From assembly GCF_007828865.1 (NCBI RefSeq), contig NZ_VIVK01000001.1, positions 3,410,001 to 3,474,000 of the forward strand: a stretch of DNA of 64,000 nucleotides. Reading direction: 5' to 3'. Both the position numbers and the translations under genes were made by a program. This DNA comes from Kribbella amoyensis. Its GTDB lineage: Bacteria > Actinomycetota > Actinomycetes > Propionibacteriales > Kribbellaceae. Every line of letters begins with the position of its first letter. Position 1 is the stretch's first letter. Positions 52,755-60,675 of the stretch are shown in pieces. The notes beneath the pieces were generated by a model that was not told the DNA's origin, searched no databases, and saw only the letters and a list, made by a program, of their open reading frames with translations.

Positions 52755-52811
52755 CTTCCTGAACTGGGAGACTCAGGCTGTCCAGGGAAGGTCAGCCAGT
52801 TCTGGGAAAGC

Positions 52812-53012
52812 TCAGGCGGGGCGGTCCAGAAGCTGGACCGGGGGTCCGATCAGCAGCGCGGATCCGCAGGTCACGCAGATCCACTCGCCGGCCGGGTCGT
52901 CGGCCGGGTGGTCCCCGGCCTCGACGGACTCGAAGAGCTCGACGGCTTCACAGATCACGCAGTACTGCGTGTCCTCGCCGGTCTGCTCGAAGCTCCTGCG
53001 CTGGGTTCGCAC
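52812..53012 (-). CDS. Small zinc-ribbon-like protein
   Basis: A 66-residue protein from GTG 53012 with two Cys pairs, YCVICEAVELF (18-21) and WICVTCGSALL (46-49), a likely structural zinc site, with an acidic loop between. GGAGGT at 53022-53027 lies 9 nt before the GTG, which supports a real gene despite the size. It lies in its own transcription unit between hairpins and the DUF2505 gene. Function unknown. Confidence 0.65.
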   Translation of the reverse strand: MRTQRRSFEQTGEDTQYCVICEAVELFESVEAGDHPADDPAGEWICVTCGSALLIGPPVQLLDRPA

Positions 53013-53149
53013 GACAGGCTCACCTCCGGTGACTCGTCCTGATCAGACTGCCACCGGCCGCTGAGCCTGCCGGGGAACGACACGGCGGTTCGACGAGGTG
53101 TCCGCTGACCGGATCCAGGGTCAGCGGTCTCCTGGCAACGGGTCCAGGG

Positions 53150-53647
53150 TCAGTTGGTGCCGTCGTGCCACTCGCGGCCGAGCTCGTGCTCCTTGGCCAG
53201 GCCGGACCGGATCGCCTCGACGACGAACGGCTCGATCTTCTTCCCGATCAGCGGAACGGCCACCTTCACGTCCAGCTCGATCGCCTGCACGGTCTGACCG
53301 CCCTGCGCCTTGATCGTCGCGCTGCCCTTGAGCGTGACCGGGGTGTTCGCGATCTCGCCCTGGACGTCCGCGTTCCGCGACCCGTCCGCGTTCGCCGCGT
53401 GCCAGGTCTCGGTCTGCACCACGGTCAGTGTCTGGCCGACGAACTTGCGGGCGATGTCCGGGACGTCGTCCGACGGCATCTCCCGCTGGACCCGGACGAC
53501 GGTGTCGGCGCCCGAGGTGGTGACCTTGACGTCGTACGACAGCGCCTTGGTCTTCTCGCAGGCCTGCTCGCGGAAGGTGGCGTCGGTGACGATGGCGAAG
53601 ACTTCCTCAGGGGTCGCGTCGTACGACGCGGAGAGCTTCAGTTCCAT
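53150..53647 (-). CDS. DUF2505 family protein
   Basis: About 165 residues of START/polyketide-cyclase-like fold: MELKLSASYDATPEEVFAIVTDATFREQACEKT at the N-terminus (read in parts), VRVQREMPSDDVPDIARKFVGQTL, and AIELDVKVAVPLIGKKIEPFVVEAI at the end. DUF2505 proteins are common single-domain actinobacterial proteins, probably binding a lipid or other hydrophobic ligand; function unknown. ATG 53647 fits the family start; ATGs at 53659 and 53656 would add four residues. Confidence 0.85.
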   Translation of the reverse strand: MELKLSASYDATPEEVFAIVTDATFREQACEKTKALSYDVKVTTSGADTVVRVQREMPSDDVPDIARKFVGQTLTVVQTETWHAANADGSRNADVQGEIANTPVTLKGSATIKAQGGQTVQAIELDVKVAVPLIGKKIEPFVVEAIRSGLAKEHELGREWHDGTN

Positions 53648-53731
53648 GCCGGACATCATGGCATTACCGCCCGGTCACGATGACGGCCCGCCACGGCGCC
53701 CGAACGGCCACGACCGGCCCTCTCCAGCGGG

Positions 53732-54382
53732 TCAGTCCACCAGGCCCGCCTGGTGCGCGAGGACGACCAACTGGGCGCGGTCCCGGAGGCCGAGCTTGGT
53801 CAGCAGACGGCTCACGTAGGTCCGCGCGGTCTCCGGGCTCAGGAACAACGCCTGCCCGATCTCCTCGTTCGACAGGCCGCGGCCGACGTGCGCGAGGATG
53901 TCGAGCTCGCGTGCGGTGAGGTCGGCCAGCGCCTCGTCGCGAATCCGCCGGGCCGGCCGGCGCGCGATCTGCCGCATCATCAGTTTCGCGATCCTCGGCG
54001 CGACGGGTGCGTCGCCAGCGAGCGCGGTCCGGATGGCCGCGCGCAACTCGTCCGGTTCGAGGTCCTTGAGCAGGTACCCCGAGGCGCCGGCCTGGATCGC
54101 GTCGACGATGTCGTCATCGTCGTCGAAGGTGGTCAGCACGAGCACCGGGACGTCGCGCAGCAGCGGGTCCGCGCGGATCGCGGCGATCGTCTCCACGCCG
54201 CCCATCACCGGCATCTGCAGGTCCATCAGGATGACGTCCGGCTTCTGTTCCCGGGCCAGCGCCAGCGCCTCCCGCCCGGTCCCGGCCTCGCCGATCACCT
54301 CGAGGTCGTCGGCGTTGTCGACCAGCAGCCGCAACCCCGCGCGGACGAGCATCTGGTCGTCCACGACGAGCACCCGGATCAT
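53732..54382 (-). CDS. NarL/LuxR-type response regulator
   Basis: A 216-residue response regulator: receiver with DD at 8-9, phospho-acceptor Asp54 in VILMDLQMPVMGG, and conserved Thr and Lys (VLVLTTFDDDDD, YLLKDLEPDEL), then a LuxR-type helix-turn-helix (LTARELDILAHVGRGLSNEEIGQALFLSPETARTYVSRLLTKL read in parts, about 150-212). It is coupled to its kinase by a 4-bp overlap. The target is unknown; such pairs often autoregulate or act on an adjacent operon. Confidence 0.95.
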   Translation of the reverse strand: MIRVLVVDDQMLVRAGLRLLVDNADDLEVIGEAGTGREALALAREQKPDVILMDLQMPVMGGVETIAAIRADPLLRDVPVLVLTTFDDDDDIVDAIQAGASGYLLKDLEPDELRAAIRTALAGDAPVAPRIAKLMMRQIARRPARRIRDEALADLTARELDILAHVGRGLSNEEIGQALFLSPETARTYVSRLLTKLGLRDRAQLVVLAHQAGLVD

Positions 54383-55521
54383 GACCGGTCCTCCTTCGGC
54401 AGAAGCGCTGTGACCTGCCAGCCGTCGGCCGTGGCCCGGACCTCGAGCGAGCCACCGACGGCCTCGACCCGCTCGCGCATCCCGGCCAGACCGTGTCCGG
54501 CGGGACAGCTGGGCGGTCGCGCTGGGACTCCGTCGTCGCTCACCGCGACCTTGATCCGGTCCTCGCCCTCGGCGACGACGCGGACCGTGATCGCGCCGGC
54601 GTCGGCGTGGCGCAGGGTGTTCGTGATCGCCTCCTGGACCAGGCGGAACGCGGTCGCCTCGACGGTCGCCGAGCAGCTGAGGTCCTCGGCCACGTCCAGC
54701 TCGACCTTGTACCCCGCGGCCCCCGGCGCGTCGACGAGGCGTGGAATGTCCGCCAGTGTGCCGCTGTCGAGCTCGGAGGCCGACGAGCGGAGCAACGTCA
54801 CCGTCGAGCGGAGCTGCGTCATCGCCTCACCGACCGCCTCCCGGACCAGGCGGAGGGCGTGGGTCCGATCCGTTTCGGAGTTCGCTTCCCTGGCCACATT
54901 GGTGTGCAGGGATGCGACCGCCAGACAGTGCCCGATCGAGTCGTGCAGTTCCCTGGCGAGGCGGAGCCGCTCGGCGCGCGTCCTGCCCTCGGCCTGCAGG
55001 ATCGCCTGGTGTGCTGTCAGCGACGCGACTTGGTCGGTCCTCTCCCGCAGAGCCCGGTGCGCACGGACACTGGAGCCGAGCGCGACGACTGCTGCGATCA
55101 ACGCCGCGTGGCCGACCAGTTCGTAGCCGAGTACATAGCCGGTGGACTGCCCGATGAGCAGCCGGTACGTGGTCGAGACCGTCAACACCGTCAGGGCGAT
55201 GACGATCGCGATGCGGAGATGCCCCGCCTCGGCGGCCGAGTAGACGGCTGCGGCGATGGGCACGGCCACGCCGATCGCGGGAAATCCCGCCGAGTAGTAC
55301 GCGAAGTACCCGAGTGCGGTGAGGACGAGGACGAGGACCGGCGCCGTCCGCCGGAGCAACATCAGCGCACCGAGGCAGATCGCCCACAGGTACGGGAGCG
55401 GGCCCGCGGGGACCGTACTCGCCTGGCCGGCCGCCACCGCCGCGGAGATCACCCCGGTGACCGCGAGGGCGAGCGCGATGTCGGCGGCTCTCGGGGTCAT
55501 CGGTACCAGCCGTCCGGTCAT
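54379..55521 (-). CDS. Sensor histidine kinase (HisKA_3 family)
   Basis: A 380-residue NarX/DesK-like kinase: about five membrane segments (IALALAVTGVISAAVAAG to LIAAVVALGSSVRAH), a short linker, the HisKA_3 helix with phospho-acceptor His193 in LARELHDSIGHCLA, and a HATPase domain with EAITNTLRHADA, VSDDGVP and GHGLAGMRERVEAVGG. There is no extended sensor domain, so the signal is probably sensed within the membrane. The start may be 55521 or ATG 55500; no good ribosome site marks either. The RR gene follows. Confidence 0.92.
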   Translation of the reverse strand: MTGRLVPMTPRAADIALALAVTGVISAAVAAGQASTVPAGPLPYLWAICLGALMLLRRTAPVLVLVLTALGYFAYYSAGFPAIGVAVPIAAAVYSAAEAGHLRIAIVIALTVLTVSTTYRLLIGQSTGYVLGYELVGHAALIAAVVALGSSVRAHRALRERTDQVASLTAHQAILQAEGRTRAERLRLARELHDSIGHCLAVASLHTNVAREANSETDRTHALRLVREAVGEAMTQLRSTVTLLRSSASELDSGTLADIPRLVDAPGAAGYKVELDVAEDLSCSATVEATAFRLVQEAITNTLRHADAGAITVRVVAEGEDRIKVAVSDDGVPARPPSCPAGHGLAGMRERVEAVGGSLEVRATADGWQVTALLPKEDRS

Positions 55522-55557
55522 CTGCCGATGGTAAGCGGACTCCTGCGACCGGGTACC

Positions 55558-56028
55558 TCACTGCTTCCCGGATCGAGCGGCGATTCGCTGGATCACGGTG
55601 GCCACCAGACCGCACAACAGGCCGACGGCAATGCCCGTGAACACGCTGCTGAACGAGGCGGCGATCCGCATCACCACCTCCTCGGCACCGGCGGGCATCC
55701 GGTTCTCCAGATTGCCACCGAGCTTGGGTGGTCCGTCGGCGAACGCCTTGTCCCAGAAGAGGTTGTGGCCGATCGCCAGGATGCAGCCGTAGAACGCGCC
55801 GATCACCAGCCCGGTCGCCCACGGCCAGAGCGCCTTGGAGCGCACCGCGGCCACGATCCAGATCAGCGCCGGCCCGATCGCGAGCAACCCGGCCAGCGGA
55901 CCGGTGACCGCGACGCCCAGGTCGTGCAGTGCCACCCGGGGAGCCGCCAGCAGGGCCAGCGCGGCCAGTGCCCAGACCGGCAGGCCGAGCTTGCTGCGGT
56001 CGGTGCGGGTTTCAGAACGAGTCGACAT
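55558..56028 (-). CDS. Small four-segment membrane protein
   Basis: A 156-residue protein with a basic N-terminus and four membrane segments (VWALAALALLAAPRVAL, VAVTGPLAGLLAIGPALIWIVAAV, ALWPWATGLVIGAFYGCILAIG and FSSVFTGIAVGLLCGLVATVIQ). I do not recognise the family. No ribosome site; TACCGT on the minus strand ends 7 nt before ATG 56028, fitting a leaderless mRNA. It lies 36 nt before the kinase gene on the same strand and may be co-transcribed. A giant antisense-type reading covering it and the S8 gene is rejected. Confidence 0.7.
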   Translation of the reverse strand: MSTRSETRTDRSKLGLPVWALAALALLAAPRVALHDLGVAVTGPLAGLLAIGPALIWIVAAVRSKALWPWATGLVIGAFYGCILAIGHNLFWDKAFADGPPKLGGNLENRMPAGAEEVVMRIAASFSSVFTGIAVGLLCGLVATVIQRIAARSGKQ

Positions 56029-56035
56029 GCTCGCC

Positions 56036-56041
56036 ACGGTA
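56036..56041 (-). promoter_or_regulatory. -10-like hexamer before the small membrane protein
   Basis: TACCGT on the minus strand ends 7 nt before ATG 56028, with GGCGAGC between. The same hexamer and spacing occur before the gene at 60573. Confidence 0.55.
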
Positions 56042-56313
56042 GGGAGTCGCGCCCTCTCCCACAGTCCCCGAGACGCGACAACCCGTTCCCCTGAAAGAGG
56101 TGCGTTCCAGGTCCGCCCGGCGGGACCGATGCCCGCGAGAAGCGACGAAAGTGTCGCTCCTCGGCGCTTGCGGTCGCTGTCCTGCTCCCGTTGCGGTGAC
56201 TGCCCGGACTGTCTGCTTTGCGTCATGACGCCTTCTGGGCAGCCGAGCGGGGGTGACGAGAGCCTGTCCGGCCTTGCACTCTCAGCGGGTGGGGGACACA
56301 GAGAGGAAGAAAC

Positions 56314-59300
56314 GTGAGGAAACGAACCAGGGTCCTTCGCTGGGGCAGTCTGGCGACCGCTCTCGCCACGACCGCCGCGCTGGTGGTCCCCACCGGACCC
56401 GCCGCGGCCCGCTCGGACGGGCCGGAGCCGGCCTCGGCCAACAAGTTGGCAAAAGCAACTACTTCGGTCACTCTGGTCACCGGTGACACCGTGCGGCTGG
56501 AATCCCAGCCCGGTGGCCGGAAGGCGGTCGACTTCATTCCCGCCAAGGGCCGCGAGAAGGTGACCTTCCAGCAGCTGGAGGTGGACGGCGAGCTGTACGT
56601 CTACCCGATGGACGTGCTGCCGTACGTCGGGGCGAAGCGGCTCGACACCGCGTTGTTCAACATCACCGACCTCGTTGCCGACGGCTACGACAACGCGCAG
56701 CGGTCGACCATCCCGCTGATCGTCCGCTACCGCGACGGCGTCAACGCGGCCCGGTCCGCCTCGATCGAGGGGGCCAGCAACGGTCCCGTCCTCGAGAGCG
56801 TCAACGCGCGCGCCGTGAAGGCCGAGAAGGCGACCGCGCAACGGTTCTGGGAGTCGCTCGACGACGACCGGCCGCGGACCGCGTCGACGCCGGAGCTGGC
56901 CGGTGGGGTGGTGGAGATCCGCCTCGATCGGAAGGTCCGCGCGAGCCTCGATCGCAGTGTCCGGCAGATCGGTGCGCCGGACGCCTGGTCGGCCGGCTTC
57001 GACGGTGCGGGCGTCAAGGTCGCCGTGCTCGACACCGGGGCCGACCTGGCCCACCCGGACCTGGCCGGCAAGATCGCCGCGTCCCAGAGCTTCGTGCCGG
57101 GCGAGGAGGTCCAGGACGGGTTCGGTCACGGGACGCACGTCGCCTCGACCATCGCGGGCAGCGGCCAGGCCTCCGAGGGCCTGCGCAAGGGCGTCGCGCA
57201 CGGGGCCGGGCTGGTCATCGGCAAGGTGCTGTCCGACGAGGGGTCCGGTGAGGAGTCCTGGGTCATCGAGGGGATGGAGTGGGCCGCGGCCTCCGGCGCC
57301 AAGGTGGTGAACATGAGCCTGGGCGCGGGTCCCACGGACGGCGCCGACCTGATGAGCCAGGCGCTGAACGACCTCACCAGCCGGACCGGTGTGCTGTTCG
57401 TGGTGTCCGCGGGCAACGCCGGTCCTGCTCCGGAAACGGTCGGAGCGCCCGGGTCCGCAGACGCCGCGCTGACGGTGGCCGCGGTCGACCGCGACGAGTC
57501 GATCGCGAGCTTCTCCAGCCGCGGACCGCGACTCGGCAACCAGGGGCTGAAGCCGGACATCTCGGCCCCCGGCGTCAACATCGTCGCCGCCCGGGCCGCC
57601 GGGACGAACATGGGCGGCGGCGCGGTCGACGAGTACTACGGCGCGGCGAGCGGTACCTCGATGGCTGCCCCGCATGTTGCCGGCGCGGCCGCGATCCTGG
57701 CCCAGCAGCACCCGGACTGGACCGCCACCGAGCTCAAGGACGCGCTGGTGAGCACCGCGCAGCGCAACGCCGAGCTGAAGGTCTGGGACCAGGGCGGTGG
57801 CCGCACCGACCTCACTCGGGCCGTCCGGCAAGGCGTCCACTCGACGGGGACCCTCGACCTCGGGACCTATCAGCCGGCCAACTCCCAGGCGCAGAAGGAC
57901 GTGAGCTACACCAACACCACCGACGCGCCCGTCCAGCTCGCGCTCTCCCTGCGGCTGACCGGCCGCGACGGCAGGACCACTCTGCCTGCCGACGCGGTGG
58001 AACTCGGCAGCACGACCGTCGACGTACCGGCCGGCGCGACCACGAAGGTGCCGGTGACCGTGGACCCGGCCCTGATTCCGGCGGGTCACTACTCCGGTTA
58101 TCTCCAGGCCACCGGACCGAACGGCGTCGTGGTGCACACGACCCTCGGTCTGCTGAAGGAGGCTCCGCGGCAGAAGGTGAACCTGAGCGTCGTCGCGGAG
58201 GACGGCAACCCGGGGCATGCGGTCGCCCTGATGGTCTTCGGTGAGGACCGGCGGTACGACGTGATCGGTTCGCTGTTCGGTGGGCCGGCCGAGGTCGAGC
58301 TGCCCGCGGGCCCGTACTACATGCTCGCGCTCATGGGGTTCTCGAACGGCGACCGGGACCTGCACACCGTCGTGCATCCGCGGCTGATGGTGACCGGGCC
58401 GACCGACGTCACCTTCGACGCCCGGACGACCAAGGAGGTCCTGGTCAACACGCCGCGACCGGCCGTCCAGGACGGGACGTGGAGCTACCTGTTCCGCCGG
58501 GAGTTCGCCGGCCGCCGGATCTCGAACTTCGGCAACGCCTTCGACATCACCCAGCGGATCCACATCAACCCGACCGCGAAGGTGACCGACGGCGAGTTCG
58601 AGTTCGGCACCCGCTGGTCGAAGATCGCGCCGCCGCTGACCACCTCGATCAGTACTCCGCGCAACGGCGGACCGGTCCACCTGATGTACCAGGCGCAGTC
58701 GCCCGCGATCGACGGGACGAAGACCCTGGAACTGGTCGACGTCGGCCAGGGCAGACCGAGCGACTACGCCGGGAAGAACGTGCGCGGCAAGATCGCGCTG
58801 GTCTCCGGCGTGGAGGTGGGGATGGAACCCGACCGAGCCACCGACGCCGCGAACGCCGGGGCCGCCATGGCCGCGATGATCGGTCTCCAGGGCGACGCCG
58901 TTTACGGCCGGCTGGACCTCGCGAACGGGGACCGGCTGCCGACCGTGGCCACCGTGCTCCGCTACGACGAAGGCGAGCGGCTCCGGAACCAGCTGGCCAA
59001 GGGCCCGGTGAAACTGACCCTGACCGGGGTGCCGATCAGCTCGTACCTCTATGACCTGATGCTGACCGTCAACGGCCAGATCCCCAACCAGGTCGTGCAC
59101 AACGTCAACGCCACCAACACAGCGACCGTGACCGCGCAGTACCGCGAGGCCGGTGGCGAGCAGTGGACCAAGGAGCAGCGCTTCGGCTGGCGGCCGTGGC
59201 AGGAGGCCGCGATCAACCAGACACAGCGGACCGTCCGCACGCCGATGACCCGGACGGAGTACGTGAGCTCCGGCTCGACCTGGTGGAAGCAGCAGGTGAG

Positions 59301-60093
59301 CCACCAACGGATCTGGTCCGACAGCGAGCCCTTGTTCACCGGCATGTCCCACCTGCCCGTGACGTACGGCGCCGGGCAACGGGTCGCCGAGACCTGGTGG
59401 GCGCCGGTGGTCCGGCCGGTGATCCCGCGGGCGATGCCGCACCTGCAGTCCACCCGGGAAGGCGACGTCCTCCAGCTCCGGGTCCCCGAGTTCGTCGACG
59501 ACTCGCCGACGCATTACGGGTACGCCGAGGCGGACATGGTCGGCGTGCCCGACAACGGCCTGATGCGCCTGTACCGCAACGGGGAACTGCTGACCCAGGA
59601 CGAATGGGCGTGGGGCAACTTCGCGGCCGGTGGGACGAGCGGTGACTACCGGCTGGACCTGGAGGTCCGGCGGACCAGCCCGCACTGGCAGTTCTCGACC
59701 CGCACGGCGACTTCCTGGAAGTTCGGCTCGACCCGGCCGGCGTCCGGTAAGGCCCTGCTGCCGCTGCTCCAGGTCGACTACCGCATCGGCACCGACGGCT
59801 GGAACCGCGCTGCGGCGAACAGGCCGGCCCAGGTCGGTCTGACGGTTCGGCACCAGACCGGACTGGCCGGGCCGAAACCGGCCGGTGTCCGGCTGTGGGC
59901 CACGTACGACGACGGGCTGACCTGGACCGAGGCACGCGGGATGAAGCTCGCCGCGGACGGTACGGCGGTCGCGCGGGTGGATCATCCGGCGCTGAAGAAG
60001 ACCAACGGGTACGTCGGGCTGCGGGTGCAGGCGTGGGACGCCGCCGGGAACACCGTGACGCAGACCGTCAACCGGGCCTACGGGTTGCGCTGA
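56314..60093 (+). CDS. Large secreted subtilisin-like (S8) serine protease
   Basis: A 1259-residue secreted protease: signal peptide (1-32, ending PAAARS), long propeptide (35-205) and S8 catalytic domain (about 210-490) with Asp240 (VAVLDTGAD), His272 (GHGTHVAS), Asn368 (SAGNAG) and Ser449 (GTSMAAPH). Fn3/beta-sandwich repeats and a PA-like part (VRGKIALVSGVEVG, around 815) follow, giving a multidomain C-terminus of about 760 residues with no visible sorting or membrane segment. GTG 56314 has AGGAAG upstream. It likely degrades extracellular protein or matures other exported proteins. A hairpin follows. Confidence 0.93.
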   Translation: MRKRTRVLRWGSLATALATTAALVVPTGPAAARSDGPEPASANKLAKATTSVTLVTGDTVRLESQPGGRKAVDFIPAKGREKVTFQQLEVDGELYVYPMDVLPYVGAKRLDTALFNITDLVADGYDNAQRSTIPLIVRYRDGVNAARSASIEGASNGPVLESVNARAVKAEKATAQRFWESLDDDRPRTASTPELAGGVVEIRLDRKVRASLDRSVRQIGAPDAWSAGFDGAGVKVAVLDTGADLAHPDLAGKIAASQSFVPGEEVQDGFGHGTHVASTIAGSGQASEGLRKGVAHGAGLVIGKVLSDEGSGEESWVIEGMEWAAASGAKVVNMSLGAGPTDGADLMSQALNDLTSRTGVLFVVSAGNAGPAPETVGAPGSADAALTVAAVDRDESIASFSSRGPRLGNQGLKPDISAPGVNIVAARAAGTNMGGGAVDEYYGAASGTSMAAPHVAGAAAILAQQHPDWTATELKDALVSTAQRNAELKVWDQGGGRTDLTRAVRQGVHSTGTLDLGTYQPANSQAQKDVSYTNTTDAPVQLALSLRLTGRDGRTTLPADAVELGSTTVDVPAGATTKVPVTVDPALIPAGHYSGYLQATGPNGVVVHTTLGLLKEAPRQKVNLSVVAEDGNPGHAVALMVFGEDRRYDVIGSLFGGPAEVELPAGPYYMLALMGFSNGDRDLHTVVHPRLMVTGPTDVTFDARTTKEVLVNTPRPAVQDGTWSYLFRREFAGRRISNFGNAFDITQRIHINPTAKVTDGEFEFGTRWSKIAPPLTTSISTPRNGGPVHLMYQAQSPAIDGTKTLELVDVGQGRPSDYAGKNVRGKIALVSGVEVGMEPDRATDAANAGAAMAAMIGLQGDAVYGRLDLANGDRLPTVATVLRYDEGERLRNQLAKGPVKLTLTGVPISSYLYDLMLTVNGQIPNQVVHNVNATNTATVTAQYREAGGEQWTKEQRFGWRPWQEAAINQTQRTVRTPMTRTEYVSSGSTWWKQQVSHQRIWSDSEPLFTGMSHLPVTYGAGQRVAETWWAPVVRPVIPRAMPHLQSTREGDVLQLRVPEFVDDSPTHYGYAEADMVGVPDNGLMRLYRNGELLTQDEWAWGNFAAGGTSGDYRLDLEVRRTSPHWQFSTRTATSWKFGSTRPASGKALLPLLQVDYRIGTDGWNRAAANRPAQVGLTVRHQTGLAGPKPAGVRLWATYDDGLTWTEARGMKLAADGTAVARVDHPALKKTNGYVGLRVQAWDAAGNTVTQTVNRAYGLR

Positions 60094-60115
60094 CCCACGG
60101 GCTCGCCGAGGAGAC

Positions 60116-60155
60116 GTCTTGCCTGTGCTCTGGGGGCACCTGGCACAGGCAAGAC
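60116..60155. terminator. Bidirectional hairpin after the subtilase gene
   Basis: GTCTTGCCTGTGC (60116-60128) pairs perfectly with GCACAGGCAAGAC (60143-60155) around a 14-nt loop, between the subtilase and the convergent small gene. No T-run. Confidence 0.8.
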
Positions 60156-60165
60156 TTCCTGATCC

Positions 60166-60573
60166 TCAGTCGGCGTTGAACCAGAACCAGGTCTCCGTCT
60201 CCGCCGGGACGCCGGCCTGATCGCACCACTCGGCGACGCGGCGGTGGTTCTCCTGCAGCGGAAGCTCGTCGCCGAGTTCGCCGGCTGCCACCAGGGCGTG
60301 GAAGGCGCCGACGAGCTGGTCCGCCGGGTCGCCGGCGAAGGTCTGGCCGAGCTTGCCTTCGAAGTAGACGACGAGCGGACCGAGGGCGTCGTACGCGGCG
60401 TAGACGGAGTAGATGTACTCGCGCCCAGGGTCGCCCGCGAGCGGCAGGTAGTCGTAGCTCTCGGCGAAGGCGATGCCGTGGTCGCCGCGCTCCGGTTCGA
60501 GAGTGACGCGCAGCCCGAAGACGCAGTCGTTCCGGGTCCGCCGTACCTCGACCAGGGTCTCCCGCCGTTCCAC
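60166..60573 (-). CDS. Conserved hypothetical protein
   Basis: A 135-residue soluble protein I cannot assign: VEVRRTRNDCVFGLRVTLEPERG, YDYLPLAGDPGREYIYSVYAAYDALGPLVVYFEGKLGQTFAGDPADQLVGAFHALVAAG (read in parts), ending ETWFWFNAD. The hydrophobic, aromatic-rich middle and acidic start resemble small actinobacterial DUFs. GTG 60573 is chosen because TACCGT on the minus strand ends 6 nt before it (leaderless) and longer readings have no conservation pattern. Function unknown. Confidence 0.6.
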   Translation of the reverse strand: MERRETLVEVRRTRNDCVFGLRVTLEPERGDHGIAFAESYDYLPLAGDPGREYIYSVYAAYDALGPLVVYFEGKLGQTFAGDPADQLVGAFHALVAAGELGDELPLQENHRRVAEWCDQAGVPAETETWFWFNAD

Positions 60574-60579
60574 GTCGCC

Positions 60580-60585
60580 ACGGTA
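60580..60585 (-). promoter_or_regulatory. -10-like hexamer before the hypothetical gene
   Basis: TACCGT on the minus strand ends 6 nt before GTG 60573. The spacer GGCGAC is nearly the same as that before the gene at 56028. Confidence 0.55.
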
Positions 60586-60675
60586 GTCGGGATCGCAAGT
60601 TCGGATCGGACCGGCCGTGTTCGACTCTGGACGGCGGCTGTCGCACCGGCCCGTTGATGGGGGAGAGTGGTCCGG

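Noticed and set aside
55558..59985. A 1475-codon open reading frame antisense to the S8 protease gene
   Set aside because: High-GC codon bias opens the opposite frame. The sense strand carries the full subtilase triad, and only the last 156 codons (ending at 55558) look like a real membrane protein.
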